Positions 49,005-59,277 are shown, counted from the stretch's first letter. The stretch is 64,000 nt of DNA from Sphingobium sp. AS12 (GCF_019097845.1 NZ_JAHRGM010000024.1:248001-312000), one strand, 5' to 3'. The notes: generated by a model from the letters alone, not told the origin. Program-made: numbers and translations.

Positions 49005-50954
49005 TCAGGCTCCGGCGGGCGACGGGTTGCCGAACGGTCCCTTGCGCTTGCCCGCGCGGGGAATGGAGGAACCGGCTGCGGGAATGACCGACGGCTTGAT
49101 CGTCGTGCCATCGTCGCGGGTGATCTCACCCTTTTCCAGCAGCGCCTTGATCTCGTCACCGCTCAGCGTTTCATATTCCAGCATCGCGTTGGCCAGCAGG
49201 TGCAGCTGGTCCTCATGACCGGTCAGCAATTCCTTGGCCCGGTTATAGCCCTGCTCCACCAGCCCGCGAATTTCCTTGTCGATCAGCTTGGCGGTCTCGT
49301 CCGACATATGGACACGGGCGCTCTGCGAATAGCCAAGGAAGGTCTCGCCCTGCTGCTCTTCATATTGCAGCGGCCCCAGCTTGTCGGACATGCCCCATTG
49401 GGTGACCATGTCGCGCGCCAGCTTGGTAGCATATTGAATGTCACCCGAAGCGCCGCTCGACACCTTGTCATAGCCGAAGATAATCTCTTCGGCGACGCGG
49501 CCACCCATGGCGACCGCCATGTTCGCGTGCATCTTGTCACGATGGTAGGAATAGCTGTCGCGTTCGGGCAGGCGCATGACCATGCCCAGAGCGCGACCGC
49601 GCGGGATGATGGTTGCCTTGTGGATCGGGTCGGACGCCGCCTCATGCACCGAGACGATGGCATGGCCAGCTTCGTGATAGGCGGTCATCTTCTTTTCATC
49701 GTCGGTCATGACCATGGAGCGACGTTCCGCGCCCATCATCACCTTGTCCTTGGCCGCTTCAAACTCGTCCATCGCAACCAGCCGCTTGCCGCGTCGCGCC
49801 GCCATCAGCGCCGCTTCGTTGACCAGATTGGCCAAGTCCGCGCCGGAGAAACCGGGCGTGCCGCGCGCGATGGTCCGCGGTTCGACGTCAGGGGCCAGCG
49901 GCACCTTCTTCATATGGACGGCCAGAATCTTCTCGCGGCCTTCAATGTCGGGACGCGGCACGACGACCTGACGGTCGAAGCGGCCCGGACGCAGCAGCGC
50001 AGGGTCCAGCACGTCGGGACGGTTGGTGGCCGCAACGATGATGATGCCTTCATTGGCTTCAAAACCGTCCATCTCGACCAGCAACTGGTTCAGCGTCTGC
50101 TCGCGCTCGTCATTGCCATTGCCAAGGCCCGCGCCACGATGGCGACCGACCGCGTCGATTTCATCGATGAACACGATGCAGGGCGCATTCTTCTTCGCCT
50201 GCTCGAACATGTCACGGACACGGCTCGCGCCGACACCCACAAACATTTCGACAAAGTCGGAGCCGGAAATGGTGAAGAAAGGCACTCCTGCCTCGCCTGC
50301 GATCGCGCGGGCCAGCAGCGTCTTGCCGGTGCCGGGCGACCCGACCAGCAGCGCGCCCTTGGGGATCTTGCCGCCCAGACGAGCGAATTTGGTCGGGTTC
50401 TTGAGGAACTCGACAATCTCCTGCAATTCCTCGCGCGCCTCGTCGATGCCCGCGACGTCATCGAACGTGACCTTGCCATGCTTTTCGGTCAGCAGCTTGG
50501 CCTTCGACTTGCCAAAGCCCATCGCGCCGCCCGCGCCGCCGCCCTTTTGCATCTGGCGCAACACGAAGAAGGCGATGCCAAGGATCAGCAGGAAGGGAAG
50601 CGACTGGTAGATGAGGATCATCCAGAAGCTGGGCTGTTCTTCGGCTTGCCCCGAATATTTGACTCCATTGTCGTCAAGCAGGGTCGTGAGGCCCGGATCG
50701 CTGACAGGAATGGTGTTGAACTTCTGGCCGCTGGCCAGCGTGCCCGAAATCTTGTTGGGCGCGATGGCGACGTCCTTGACCTGCCCTTCCTGCACTTTCG
50801 AGCGGAATTCGGAATAAGCGATCCCTGTCCCGGCAGTGGAGGCGGAACGGCTGTCGAACATGGACACGAACAGCAACAGGGCGACAATCACCCCTGCCCA
50901 AATCATCGCGCTCTTGATCCAGGGATTGCCCTGCGGGTCTTTCTCGTCGTTCAT
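49005..50954 (-). CDS. ftsH: ATP-dependent zinc metalloprotease FtsH
   Basis: A membrane-anchored AAA+ protease. The protein has 649 residues from ATG 50954 (GTG 50960 and ATG 50957 are also in frame, just upstream). An N-terminal membrane helix ([19 protein letters not shown]), a periplasmic loop and a second helix are followed by the AAA domain: Walker [13 protein letters not shown] at about residue 206 (Ser in place of the common Pro), Walker [12 protein letters not shown], the SRH region, and the zinc site HEAGH at about residue 426. It is downstream of tilS. Confidence 0.98.
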   Translation of the reverse strand: MNDEKDPQGNPWIKSAMIWAGVIVALLLFVSMFDSRSASTAGTGIAYSEFRSKVQEGQVKDVAIAPNKISGTLASGQKFNTIPVSDPGLTTLLDDNGVKYSGQAEEQPSFWMILIYQSLPFLLILGIAFFVLRQMQKGGGAGGAMGFGKSKAKLLTEKHGKVTFDDVAGIDEAREELQEIVEFLKNPTKFARLGGKIPKGALLVGSPGTGKTLLARAIAGEAGVPFFTISGSDFVEMFVGVGASRVRDMFEQAKKNAPCIVFIDEIDAVGRHRGAGLGNGNDEREQTLNQLLVEMDGFEANEGIIIVAATNRPDVLDPALLRPGRFDRQVVVPRPDIEGREKILAVHMKKVPLAPDVEPRTIARGTPGFSGADLANLVNEAALMAARRGKRLVAMDEFEAAKDKVMMGAERRSMVMTDDEKKMTAYHEAGHAIVSVHEAASDPIHKATIIPRGRALGMVMRLPERDSYSYHRDKMHANMAVAMGGRVAEEIIFGYDKVSSGASGDIQYATKLARDMVTQWGMSDKLGPLQYEEQQGETFLGYSQSARVHMSDETAKLIDKEIRGLVEQGYNRAKELLTGHEDQLHLLANAMLEYETLSGDEIKALLEKGEITRDDGTTIKPSVIPAAGSSIPRAGKRKGPFGNPSPAGA

Positions 50955-51031
50955 CATCACTCTCTTTCACCCGCCAAGATAGGGCGCGTCGGCCAAAGCG
51001 CAAGCTTGGGCCTGACCCTATATGGCAAGGA

Positions 51032-51223
51032 TTAACCGACGGTGAGTTGGACAATGACAAGATAGGCCAACCCCAGCGCCAGCCCCGCAGAAAGGCCGCA
51101 CAGAAGATAGCCCAGGTAGAGCAGCAGCGGCGGGTGAGGACGGGCCAGCTTATGATTACGTTGCGCTGCCGAAAGAATGACACTGGCCAACAGGCCATAG
51201 GTCAGGGCCGCAAATTCCATCAT
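51032..51223 (-). CDS. Small two-helix membrane protein
   Basis: A 63-residue open frame between tilS and ftsH on the same strand. Two hydrophobic helices (FAALTYGLLASVILSAA and LLLYLGYLLCGLSAGLALGLAYLVIVQL) flank a basic loop QRNHKLARPHPP, consistent with a small inner-membrane protein. No family is recognised. The gap would otherwise be about 360 bp in a tight operon, which supports a real gene. A translation signal is weak, so this remains tentative. Confidence 0.5.
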   Translation of the reverse strand: MMEFAALTYGLLASVILSAAQRNHKLARPHPPLLLYLGYLLCGLSAGLALGLAYLVIVQLTVG

Positions 51224-51317
51224 TGCTGCAAATCTCCGCTTATCTCCGGCCAGAATGACGCATGGGAGGCATTAAGGAAAGACTGTTGCGGCGCACAAAA
51301 ACGGCAGGCCGTTGGGT

Positions 51318-52298
51318 TCATGCGTCGGGTTGCGGAACTTTTTGGGAATCGGCGCGTGGCGGCGCGGGGCGTAACGTCCAGACCGACCCGCCCCGCAGCA
51401 GCCAGTCCCCCAGATTCGCTTGTCCGCCAACCTGCGCCGCGCCGATCGCGCGATCCAGCGCATCGCCCCGCGGGATGGCCGCATCGGGCGCAGCGGCGTG
51501 CAGCATGTGGAGGATCAGACGGCGCAGATATTCGCGCGGCAGGTCAGTGCGATCGAGCCGCCACTGCGCGCCGTCCCGCTCGACATGACGCGCCGCCAAT
51601 TCAACAACGCTCCAGTCCAGCGCAGCCTCCGCCTCCGCCAGCGCCGCTGCGCTGCGGGCTGCGGCTTCCGGGTTCAGCCAGTCCGCGCCTGCCAGCGCAG
51701 CACGCAAGGCCGCTCGGTCGAACCGTGGGTCGGCATTGGAAGGATCATGGACATGCGGCAGCGCTTCACGATCCACCAGTTGCTGCAACACGGCCTTGCG
51801 TACCCCCAGCAGCGGGCGGATGACGGTGCCGGATCGCCCGCGCACCCCGGCCAGACCACCAACCCCCGACCCTCGGTTGAGCCGCATCAGCAGGGTTTCA
51901 AGCTGATCGTCGGCATGATGGGCCGTCATGATCCAGTCGATGCCCTGCGCCAGCCGCCATTGTTCGATCAGCGCATAACGCTGCGTGCGCGCCCAGGCCT
52001 GAATGTTGCCAACGGGCGGTGTATCGGGCGTCGCGACACGGTGAGCGATGCCCTGCCCCGCGCACCAGTGCGCGACCATGGCCGCTTCGTCGGCGGAAAC
52101 CGGGCGCAGGCCATGGTCGATCGTAATCGCCTCGATCCGCCCGGCAAAGGCACGAGCCGCCAGATAGAGCAGCGCCATGCTGTCCGGCCCGCCCGACACC
52201 GCAACGCCAAAGCGCGCCGCCGGGTCATCGCTGACCAGCGCGTGGGTCACCGCGATCAGCCGGGCTTGCAGGCCAGCGCGGTCACTCGTCAGCTGCAC
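51318..52298 (-). CDS. tilS: tRNA(Ile)-lysidine synthase
   Basis: Modifies C34 of tRNA-Ile2 to lysidine so it reads AUA codons. The protein has 326 residues from GTG 52298, overlapping the upstream cpoB end by 10 bases. The ATP-binding P-loop-like motif is VAVSGGPDSMALL at about residue 33, with TAHHADDQLETLLMRL and GVRGRSGTVIRPLLGV following. It is shorter than the E. coli enzyme, lacking most of the C-terminal domain, as is common in alphaproteobacteria. Operon with ftsH. Confidence 0.95.
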   Translation of the reverse strand: MQLTSDRAGLQARLIAVTHALVSDDPAARFGVAVSGGPDSMALLYLAARAFAGRIEAITIDHGLRPVSADEAAMVAHWCAGQGIAHRVATPDTPPVGNIQAWARTQRYALIEQWRLAQGIDWIMTAHHADDQLETLLMRLNRGSGVGGLAGVRGRSGTVIRPLLGVRKAVLQQLVDREALPHVHDPSNADPRFDRAALRAALAGADWLNPEAAARSAAALAEAEAALDWSVVELAARHVERDGAQWRLDRTDLPREYLRRLILHMLHAAAPDAAIPRGDALDRAIGAAQVGGQANLGDWLLRGGSVWTLRPAPPRADSQKVPQPDA

Positions 52299-53224
52299 TT
52301 CGCCCTGGCGCGGCCCTTGTCCATCATGCCACGCAGGCTAACGGACAGGCTCGTTCCATAGACCTGCTCCAGCTCTGCATAGACTTTGCAGGCGTCGGCA
52401 GGCTTTTTGAGCTGGATCAGCGCTTCGCCCAGATAGGCCAGGCTGTCAGGCGCGCGGTCGCCGCGTGGGCGCTTCTGGTAATTTTCATAGAAAGCGACCG
52501 AGGCAAGAGCAGGCTTGCCGTCGTCCAGATAGGCACGGCCAAGCAGGTTTTGCGCACGGCTGACAACGGATGCGTCGCCATATTTGTCGACGGTGGCCTT
52601 CAGCTGCGCCTGCGCTTCGGGATAAAATTTTGCGTCCCACAGACGATAACCATAGCTGTAGGAATCCATCGGCGCGTCGCCGGTATCAGGCCGCTCGATC
52701 GCGGCGATCGCCGCTTTACGGGCTTCGCTGGCGGCCGGTGTTGCGGGCGCGGCCTTGGGTGCAGCTGGCTTGGCCGCGACCGGCGCCGGGTCGGCCGCAA
52801 CAGGCGCAGCCGCCGTCGGCTTTACTTCGGGCGGAGTTTCGGGCTGGAGCAGGCGGCCTTCGATCTCGGCCTTATATTTGGTGAAAGCCTCTTCCAGCTG
52901 CTTGAGCTTGAAGCTGTTTTCCTCGACCTGGCCAGTGATTGACGCCAGCTGCGATTCCAGCGCGCCGACGCGCGCGGTCAGGTCCGAAATGGGCGAAGAG
53001 GATGGCGATCCAGGCGCGAGCGTCGGGGCAGCGGGACGGACAATCTGCGCTTCGATAGGCGCGCCTGCCGGAAACACTTTGCGCTGGACCGCCTTCATTT
53101 CCTTTTCCAGCCGGTCGACCCGCACCTCGACCGGCGCGGTTTGCGCGATGGCGGATGGCGCGATCGCCAGCAGCAGTGGCGCGCTCCATGCCAGGCAGGA
53201 GGTCGCGAAAAAGGCGTGACGCAT
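52289..53224 (-). CDS. cpoB: CpoB/YbgF-like tol-pal periplasmic protein
   Basis: The protein has 311 residues. A signal peptide ends near AIA-QTAP. An N-terminal coiled coil (VRVDRLEKEMKAVQRKV, LTARVGALESQLASITGQVEEN) precedes a low-complexity linker of Pro/Ala, then a C-terminal TPR block: DSYSYGYRLWDAKFYPEAQAQLKATVDKYGD, AQNLLGRAYLDDGKPALASVAFYENYQKRP. This matches CpoB, which links outer-membrane constriction (Tol-Pal) with peptidoglycan synthesis. tol and pal genes are not next to it here. Confidence 0.9.
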   Translation of the reverse strand: MRHAFFATSCLAWSAPLLLAIAPSAIAQTAPVEVRVDRLEKEMKAVQRKVFPAGAPIEAQIVRPAAPTLAPGSPSSSPISDLTARVGALESQLASITGQVEENSFKLKQLEEAFTKYKAEIEGRLLQPETPPEVKPTAAAPVAADPAPVAAKPAAPKAAPATPAASEARKAAIAAIERPDTGDAPMDSYSYGYRLWDAKFYPEAQAQLKATVDKYGDASVVSRAQNLLGRAYLDDGKPALASVAFYENYQKRPRGDRAPDSLAYLGEALIQLKKPADACKVYAELEQVYGTSLSVSLRGMMDKGRARAKCS

Positions 53225-53290
53225 GATATTCCCCGACTAACTCTATCGCCTTAACCATAAGGCGTTATTTCGCGCGGTAAAGCGTGACGT

Positions 53291-54259
53291 TCAGCCGCCC
53301 GTGCCATCGCCCGATGCAGCCGGTGCCGGTGCCGGTGCGGGCGGAGCGGACGCAGGCGCTGCGGCGGGTGCCACGTCGCCAGCCGACGGTGACGCGGTTT
53401 GACGCGGGGTCGCCCGGCGCTGCGCAGGACGGGACGACGGCGTTGCAGACGAAGCAGCAGCGGCGGGCGCGGCAGCGGCTGTGCCACGCGCCAGCAGCGC
53501 TTCGGCACTGACCGGCACATCGGCAATCGTCCGATCCGGCGCGCCCAGCGGCGCAACGACCTTGCCCCCGACGGTGACGCTCAGCGATTGCGGCCGCCCG
53601 GTCAGGATCATCGGGTTACGCGCGCCCGCTGGCAGGGTGAAAGCCTCGCCCTTTTTGAGCAAGCCGTCCTTCAGCCGTTCGCCCGCTTCATCATAGATGC
53701 GCAGCCAGACGTCGTCGATGGCGGTAAAGACGACCGGCTGTGCGGCAGGCGCGACCCGCGCGGCGCTGGCGGCGGCGGGGGCTTTGGCCTTTGCCTGTTC
53801 CTGGGCGATTTCCTCGCCGGTCGGCGGCGTCAGCGATTGCGAGCGCCAGAGCGTATAACCCGCGATCAGGACAAGGACGATGATGGCCGCGGTCCAGGCC
53901 AGCGTGCGCGACGGCACGCGCGCGGGATCGACCGGCTCGAACGCTTCGTAGCGATTGGCGCCCATGTCGCTGCTATGCACCGCCTGACGCACTTCGGCGG
54001 CAATCGCCACCTCGTCCAGATCGACCGCGCGGGCATAGGCGCGCGCGAAACCGACGGCATAGGGGATGCCAGGCAGGGCGGCATAATCGTCGCGCTCGAC
54101 CGCTTCGAGCTGCCGCAGCGCGATGCGCGTGCGGGTGGCGACCTCCGCCAGCGACAGGCCCAACGTCTCCCGCGCAGCACGCAATTTCGCGCCGGGGGTG
54201 TCGGGCTGCATTTCCGGTGCGCGGTCCGCACCGGTGTCCAATTCTGTTTCGTCTGCCAT
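53291..54259 (-). CDS. RodZ-like HTH and DUF4115 membrane protein
   Basis: The protein has 322 residues. An N-terminal helix-turn-helix of the Xre/RodZ type covers about residues 24-90 (GAKLRAARETLGLSLAEVATRTRI, GFARAYARAVDLDEVAI). A single membrane helix follows (TLAWTAAIIVLVLIAGYTLW), then a periplasmic linker and DUF4115 domain with DVWLRIYDEAGERLKDGLLKKGE. The tail is Ala/Pro-rich. RodZ links MreB to the cell wall synthesis machinery. No MreB gene is adjacent. The start at ATG 54259 follows CGGAGCAGC. Confidence 0.88.
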   Translation of the reverse strand: MADETELDTGADRAPEMQPDTPGAKLRAARETLGLSLAEVATRTRIALRQLEAVERDDYAALPGIPYAVGFARAYARAVDLDEVAIAAEVRQAVHSSDMGANRYEAFEPVDPARVPSRTLAWTAAIIVLVLIAGYTLWRSQSLTPPTGEEIAQEQAKAKAPAAASAARVAPAAQPVVFTAIDDVWLRIYDEAGERLKDGLLKKGEAFTLPAGARNPMILTGRPQSLSVTVGGKVVAPLGAPDRTIADVPVSAEALLARGTAAAAPAAAASSATPSSRPAQRRATPRQTASPSAGDVAPAAAPASAPPAPAPAPAASGDGTGG

Positions 54260-54343
54260 GCTGCTCCGCGACCTTCGATGGTCGGTCTTGTCTCACTGTG
54301 GGACGGGGATTGTCAACGGCGCGCCGCGCCCTAGCGGCTCACC

Positions 54344-56617
54344 TCACCCCAGTTCGATGTTCCTTTCGACCGCCCACTGGGTCAGCCGCGCCCGGATGTC
54401 GCGCGCGCCGCCGTCCAGCAATTCGCGCATCAGCGCCTGCAACTCGGCGGCATCGATCGCGCGGATCATCGCCTTGACCGGCCCGACCGAGGCGGGGGTG
54501 ATCGACAGGCGGCGAATACCCAGGCCCACCAGCGCCATGGCTTCGAGCGTGCGCCCGCCCATTTCGCCGCAGACACCGACCGGAACCTGATAGTCCTTGC
54601 AGGTCCGCACCACCCGGTCGAGGAAGCGCAGTATCGCGATGCTGAGCCAGTCATAGCGTTCGGCCAGGCGCGGATGGGCGCGGTCGGCTGCAAACAGAAA
54701 CTGTGTCAGGTCATTGGTGCCGATCGACAGGAAATCGAGCCGGGGCAGCAATATGTCCAGAACCTCGGCCAGCGCAGGCACCTCCAGCATCGCACCATAT
54801 TTGACCGCGATCGGCAGCTTCTTCCTGCGTTCCTGCAACCATAAACGCTGATGTTCGACCAGCGCACGCGCCTCCTCATATTCCCAGGGTTCCGACACCA
54901 TCGGGAACATGACATGGAGCACCTTGCCCGCCGCCGCCTCCAGCAGGGCGCGCGCCTGCGCCTTCATCAGCCCGTCGCGGTCGAGCGCCAGCCGCAGCGC
55001 GCGCCAGCCCATCGCCGGATTATCCTCCAGCTCCTCATCTTCACGCTGCATATAGGGCAGCGCCTTGTCGCCGCCGATATCGACGGTGCGGAAGATCACC
55101 GGGCGATCGCCCGCTGCGTCCAGCACATCCTTGTAGAGCCGCTGCTGCTTTTCGCGCTGCGGCAGGGTGGCCGACACCAGAAACTGGAATTCCGTGCGGA
55201 ACAGGCCGATGCCGTCCGCCCCCACCATGTCGAGCGCCTGCGCGTCCTCGCGCAGGCCCGCATTGACCATCAGCTCCACCCGCTGCCCGTCGGCGGTGAC
55301 CGATGGAAGGTCGCGCATGGCGGCAAATTCGGCGCGGCGCTTTTGCGTCACATGCAGCTTATTGTCGAACGCCTCGTCCATGTCCGCCGTCGGACGGACC
55401 AGCAGCGCATTGGCATTGACGTCCATCAGGATGAGGTCGCCCTCATTCACCAGATGGCGGATGTCGCGCACGCGGCCCAGCACCGGCACGCCCATGGCGC
55501 GCGCGACGATGGTGACATGGGCGGTCAGCGATCCTTCCTCCAGGATCACGCCCTTCAACCGGCGGCGATCATATTCCAGCAGTTCGGCCGGACCCAGATT
55601 GCGCGCGATCAGGATCGCGTCCTGCCGCAGGCCCATCTGCGCCGCCGTACCCAGCTGCCCCGACACGATCCGCAGCAGACGGTTGGCCAGATCCTCCAGA
55701 TCGTGCATCCGGTCCGACAGCAGCGGATCGTCAATCTGGCGCATCCGCATCCGGGTGCGTTGCTGCACCCGCTCGATGGCCGCCTCGGCGGTCAGGCCGC
55801 TGTCGATCGCTTCATTGATCCGGCGGGTCCAGCCTTCGTCATAGGCGAACATCTTGTAGGTTTCCAAAACCTCCTGATGCTCACCCTCCATCCCGAATTC
55901 AGCAGCGCCGGTCATCCGGTCAATCTGTTCGCGCATCTTGGCGAAGGCGGAAATGACCCGCTGCCGCTCGGCCTCGGTATCTTCCGCGACCGTATGTTCG
56001 ATATGGACGCGCGGCTGGTGGAATACCGCATGGCCGCGCGCCATGCCCATCACCAGTTGCAGCCCGTGCAGCATCGTCGTGCCGGTATCGGTGACGCGCT
56101 GGTCGCTTGGCCCGTCATCGGCCAGTTCCGCGTTCGCGATCAGTTCCGCCATCACCATCGCGACGGTCTGGAGCGCCTCTATCTCCACTTCTTCATATTT
56201 GCGCGGTTCGGCATGTTGCACGCACAGCACGCCGATCGCCCGTTCGCGCCGCACGATCGGCACGCCGGCAAAGCTGTGGAACAGCTCCTCCCCGGTTTCG
56301 GGGCGATAGCTATAGTCCGGGTGTGACGCGGCCTCGTCCAGGTTCAGCGTTTCGACATTGGTGGCGATCAGGCCGACCAGCCCCTCCCCCATCGCCATGC
56401 GGGTGACATGGACCGCCTCCTGCTTGAGGCCGCGCGTCGCGAACAGTTCCAGCACGCCTTCGCGCACCAGGTAGATGGAGCAAACCTCGCTCGACAGCGA
56501 CTGGCCGATAATCTCCACCACCTTGTTCAATTTGGCCTGCGCGCTGGTGCGCGACGCCATCACTTCCTGAAGGCGGGTGAGGATCTGGCGAGCGGCGGCG
56601 GCGGGTGTGCTGGGCAT
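54344..56617 (-). CDS. ptsP: Phosphoenolpyruvate-protein phosphotransferase, EI-Ntr
   Basis: First enzyme of the nitrogen-related PTS, which controls metabolism through NPr and EIIA-Ntr. The protein has 757 residues. An N-terminal GAF domain (LNKVVEIIGQSLSSEVCSIYLVREGVLELFATRG) covers about residues 20-170, then the EI domains. The phospho-His region is EEGSLTAHVTIVARAMGVPVLG, and the PEP-binding VGADGIGLFRTEFQFL and GTNDLTQFLFAADR motifs are intact. Downstream of its start it diverges from a HisC-like gene. Confidence 0.97.
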   Translation of the reverse strand: MPSTPAAAARQILTRLQEVMASRTSAQAKLNKVVEIIGQSLSSEVCSIYLVREGVLELFATRGLKQEAVHVTRMAMGEGLVGLIATNVETLNLDEAASHPDYSYRPETGEELFHSFAGVPIVRRERAIGVLCVQHAEPRKYEEVEIEALQTVAMVMAELIANAELADDGPSDQRVTDTGTTMLHGLQLVMGMARGHAVFHQPRVHIEHTVAEDTEAERQRVISAFAKMREQIDRMTGAAEFGMEGEHQEVLETYKMFAYDEGWTRRINEAIDSGLTAEAAIERVQQRTRMRMRQIDDPLLSDRMHDLEDLANRLLRIVSGQLGTAAQMGLRQDAILIARNLGPAELLEYDRRRLKGVILEEGSLTAHVTIVARAMGVPVLGRVRDIRHLVNEGDLILMDVNANALLVRPTADMDEAFDNKLHVTQKRRAEFAAMRDLPSVTADGQRVELMVNAGLREDAQALDMVGADGIGLFRTEFQFLVSATLPQREKQQRLYKDVLDAAGDRPVIFRTVDIGGDKALPYMQREDEELEDNPAMGWRALRLALDRDGLMKAQARALLEAAAGKVLHVMFPMVSEPWEYEEARALVEHQRLWLQERRKKLPIAVKYGAMLEVPALAEVLDILLPRLDFLSIGTNDLTQFLFAADRAHPRLAERYDWLSIAILRFLDRVVRTCKDYQVPVGVCGEMGGRTLEAMALVGLGIRRLSITPASVGPVKAMIRAIDAAELQALMRELLDGGARDIRARLTQWAVERNIELG

Positions 56618-56758
56618 GGCGTCAGCGCTATCAGATCGGCGGCCTGCTTTCCAAGGCGATTCATGCAGCGCGATAGTTAGCAGAGGTCATTTGCATGGCG
56701 GAAACATTCTGTACAATCGTCTAAGAATGCAAAATCGGCTTTCAGGGAGAATGGGACC

Positions 56759-57916
56759 ATGGCGACATCAGGTGAAACGGCGTTTGAACGCGATCTTCTG
56801 GACCGGGGTTATTCGCGGCGGCAACTGGCCAAGGCGACCGCGCTGCTGGGCGCTGGCGCCGCGGCGATCCGTGCGACCAGCGCCGTGGCGCAGCAGGCGG
56901 CCAAGCCGGTCGCTGGCGCTGTCCGAATCGGCGCGAATGAATGCTGGACCGGCCCTTTCCCGGTCGCGGCCGAAGCCGCGTTCAAGCTGGTGACCGAGGG
57001 CAATCGGTATGAGCCCGACAATGAGCATCAGAAATTATTTGATGCCGTGGCAGCTGTCGAGGGGGTTCCCGCCGATCGTATCGTCGCCTGGCCCGGATCG
57101 TCCGATCCGCTAAGCCGCGTCGCGATCGCCTTTGCCTCGCCCACGCGCGGCATCGTGACGGCCGACCCGACCTATGAGGCAATCTGGCGGACCGGCGACT
57201 GGCTGGGCGCGAAAGTGACCAAAGTGCCGCTGACCAAGGATTATGCCCATGACGTCAAGGCGATGCTGGCGGCTGATCCCAATGCCGGGCTTTATTATGT
57301 CTGTTCCCCCAACAACCCGACCGGCACGGTAACGCCGATCGCGGACATCCAGTGGCTGGCGGACAACAAGCCCAAGGACGCGATACTGGTAGTGGACGAG
57401 GCCTATATCCACTGGACCGAGACCGGCACCGCCGCCAGCATGGCCGCGACCCGCGATGATGTGATCGTGCTGCGCACCTTCTCGAAGCTGTTCGGCATGG
57501 CCGGGATGCGGCTGGGCCTGACCTTTGGCGCGCCCGCGCTGATGGAAAAGATGATGCGTTATGATGGCGGGCAGGTGACCGGCATGCTGCCGATGACCGC
57601 CGTGGCGTGCGGCACGGTGTCGGTCGCGCAGGCTGACCTCATCAAGGCGCGCCGCGCGGAGATGAACGCCAATCGCGACAAGGCGATCGCCTTCCTGACC
57701 AAGAAGAAGATCAAGGTCATCCCCGGCAGCCACGCCAATATGTTCATGATCGATTGGGGCAAGCCCGCCAAGCCCATGGCCGACGCGCTGCTGGCGGAAA
57801 ATGTGCAGATTGGCCGCAGCTGGCCGATCTGGCCCAATGTCTCGCGCGTGTCGGTGGGGTCGGCGGCGGAAATGGACGCTTTCTGCGCGGCAGTCGACAA
57901 GGTGTGGAAAGCGTAA
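56759..57916 (+). CDS. Exported HisC-like PLP aminotransferase, copy 1
   Basis: The protein has 385 residues. The N-terminus has a twin-arginine motif (RGYSRRQLAKATALLGAGAAA) and a signal-like cleavage region near AVAQQ, so Tat export to the periplasm is likely. The body is a type I aminotransferase close to histidinol-phosphate aminotransferase: VRIGANECWTGPFP, CSPNNPTGTVTP, ILVVDEAYIHW, and the PLP-lysine motif RTFSKLFGMAGMRLG. A normal HisC is cytoplasmic, so the export signal is unusual. It is followed by a close paralog 137 bp downstream. Ribosome binding site CAGGGAGAA lies upstream. Confidence 0.88.
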   Translation: MATSGETAFERDLLDRGYSRRQLAKATALLGAGAAAIRATSAVAQQAAKPVAGAVRIGANECWTGPFPVAAEAAFKLVTEGNRYEPDNEHQKLFDAVAAVEGVPADRIVAWPGSSDPLSRVAIAFASPTRGIVTADPTYEAIWRTGDWLGAKVTKVPLTKDYAHDVKAMLAADPNAGLYYVCSPNNPTGTVTPIADIQWLADNKPKDAILVVDEAYIHWTETGTAASMAATRDDVIVLRTFSKLFGMAGMRLGLTFGAPALMEKMMRYDGGQVTGMLPMTAVACGTVSVAQADLIKARRAEMNANRDKAIAFLTKKKIKVIPGSHANMFMIDWGKPAKPMADALLAENVQIGRSWPIWPNVSRVSVGSAAEMDAFCAAVDKVWKA

Positions 57917-58052
57917 CGTCACGCCCCTCTTCACCACCATAAATTTTACAAACTCTGGCGGCGGCGCATTGCGGAAATGCGCCGCCGCTTCGTTTATCCC
58001 CATGAACCCCCGGAACGAACGCCCGGATGGCTGGACAAAGGGACGTAACGAC

Positions 58053-59219
58053 ATGACCATGATGCTCGACAAGGAAGCCAGAGACGATCTGATCGAACGC
58101 GGCTATTCGCGCCGCCAGCTGGCCGAAGTGGCCGCGCTGCTCGGCGCTGGCGTTGCCGCCAGCACGTTGCTGGGCAATGCTGCGATGGCGCAGCAGCAGG
58201 CCGGGCGCGGCATCAAGGGCGCGGTGCGGATCGGCGCGAACGAATGCTGGACCGGCCCCTTCCCGTCCGGCGTCGCCGCCGCCGCCGAAGCTGCATCCTT
58301 TGGCAACTGGTATGATCCCGACAATTATCGCGGCGACCTGGTCAAGACTGTCGCCACGGTCGAGGGTATCCCCGAAAGCCATGTCATGCCCTGGCCCGGT
58401 TCGGGCGGCCCGCTGGTCAGCATCGTGGCGGCCTATTGCTCGCCGACCAAGGGTCTGGTCACCGCCGACCCGACCTTCGAATCCGCCTGGCGCACCGCCG
58501 ACTATATGAAGGCCCCCATCGCCAAGGCACCCCAGGCCATCGGCAAGGGCCATGACGTAAAGGCAATGCTGGCCGCCAATCCCAATGCGGGCCTCTATTA
58601 TATCTGCACGCCCAACAACCCGACCGGCACGATCACGCCGCTGGCCGACATCCAGTGGCTGCTCGACAACAAGCCCGCCGATTCCATGTTGCTGGTGGAC
58701 GAAGCCTATCTCCACTTTTCGGAAAGCCCCAGCGCCGCGACGCTGATCGGCACCCGCAAGGACATCATCGTCATGCGGACCTTCTCCAAGCTGTTCGGCA
58801 TGGCCGGCGTGCGCCTGGGCCTGACCTTCGCCGATCCCGAAGTGCAGAAACGCATCATGCTGTTCGGCCCGGCGGCGGGCGGTCTCGCCATCACCGCGAT
58901 GCATTGCGGCAATGCGGTCTATACCGAAGCCGCCCTCATCAAGGCGCGCCGTAACGAGATGATCGCCAATCGCGAGGAAACCATCGCCTGGCTCACCAAG
59001 AAAGGCATCGAGGTCCACCCCGGCAGCCAGGCCAATATGTTCATGGTGAACTGGAAAAAGCCCGCCAAGGACATGCAGGCCGCGCTGCTGGCGACCCCGG
59101 AAAAGGTGCAGATCGGCCGCAGCTGGGCGATCTGGCCCACCGTATCCCGCGTCACCGTAGGCTCCGCCGACGACATGGCCAAATTCCGCGCGGCGGTCGA
59201 CAAGGTCTATAAAGCGTAA
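58053..59219 (+). CDS. Exported HisC-like PLP aminotransferase, copy 2
   Basis: The protein has 388 residues from ATG 58053, with AAGGGA nine bases upstream (a longer frame to 57801 has no family similarity). It carries the same design as its upstream neighbour: twin-arginine RGYSRRQLAEVAALLGAG, signal cleavage near AMAQQQ, VRIGANECWTGPFPSG, CTPNNPTGTITP and the lysine site RTFSKLFGMAGVRLG. The two copies are clearly homologous through their lengths, an apparent tandem duplication. A terminator follows the gene. Confidence 0.88.
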   Translation: MTMMLDKEARDDLIERGYSRRQLAEVAALLGAGVAASTLLGNAAMAQQQAGRGIKGAVRIGANECWTGPFPSGVAAAAEAASFGNWYDPDNYRGDLVKTVATVEGIPESHVMPWPGSGGPLVSIVAAYCSPTKGLVTADPTFESAWRTADYMKAPIAKAPQAIGKGHDVKAMLAANPNAGLYYICTPNNPTGTITPLADIQWLLDNKPADSMLLVDEAYLHFSESPSAATLIGTRKDIIVMRTFSKLFGMAGVRLGLTFADPEVQKRIMLFGPAAGGLAITAMHCGNAVYTEAALIKARRNEMIANREETIAWLTKKGIEVHPGSQANMFMVNWKKPAKDMQAALLATPEKVQIGRSWAIWPTVSRVTVGSADDMAKFRAAVDKVYKA

Positions 59220-59246
59220 GGCATCCCCTTTCCTTACGAAACGAAG

Positions 59247-59277
59247 AAGGGCGTCCGGGCAACCGGGCGCCCTTTTT
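59247..59277 (+). terminator. Rho-independent terminator after the second aminotransferase gene
   Basis: AAGGGCGTCCGG (59247-59258) pairs with CCGGGCGCCCTT (59263-59274), one G-T wobble, around a GCAA loop. T-run follows (59273-59277). It marks the left edge of the low-GC module. Confidence 0.85.

Noticed and set aside
48951..51035. 694-residue open frame on the plus strand over ftsH
   Set aside because: Antisense to ftsH, whose motifs are complete. The frame runs through the ftsH terminator and has no domain.
54851..56326. 491-residue plus-strand frame over ptsP
   Set aside because: Antisense to ptsP, Arg/His/Gln-rich shadow composition.
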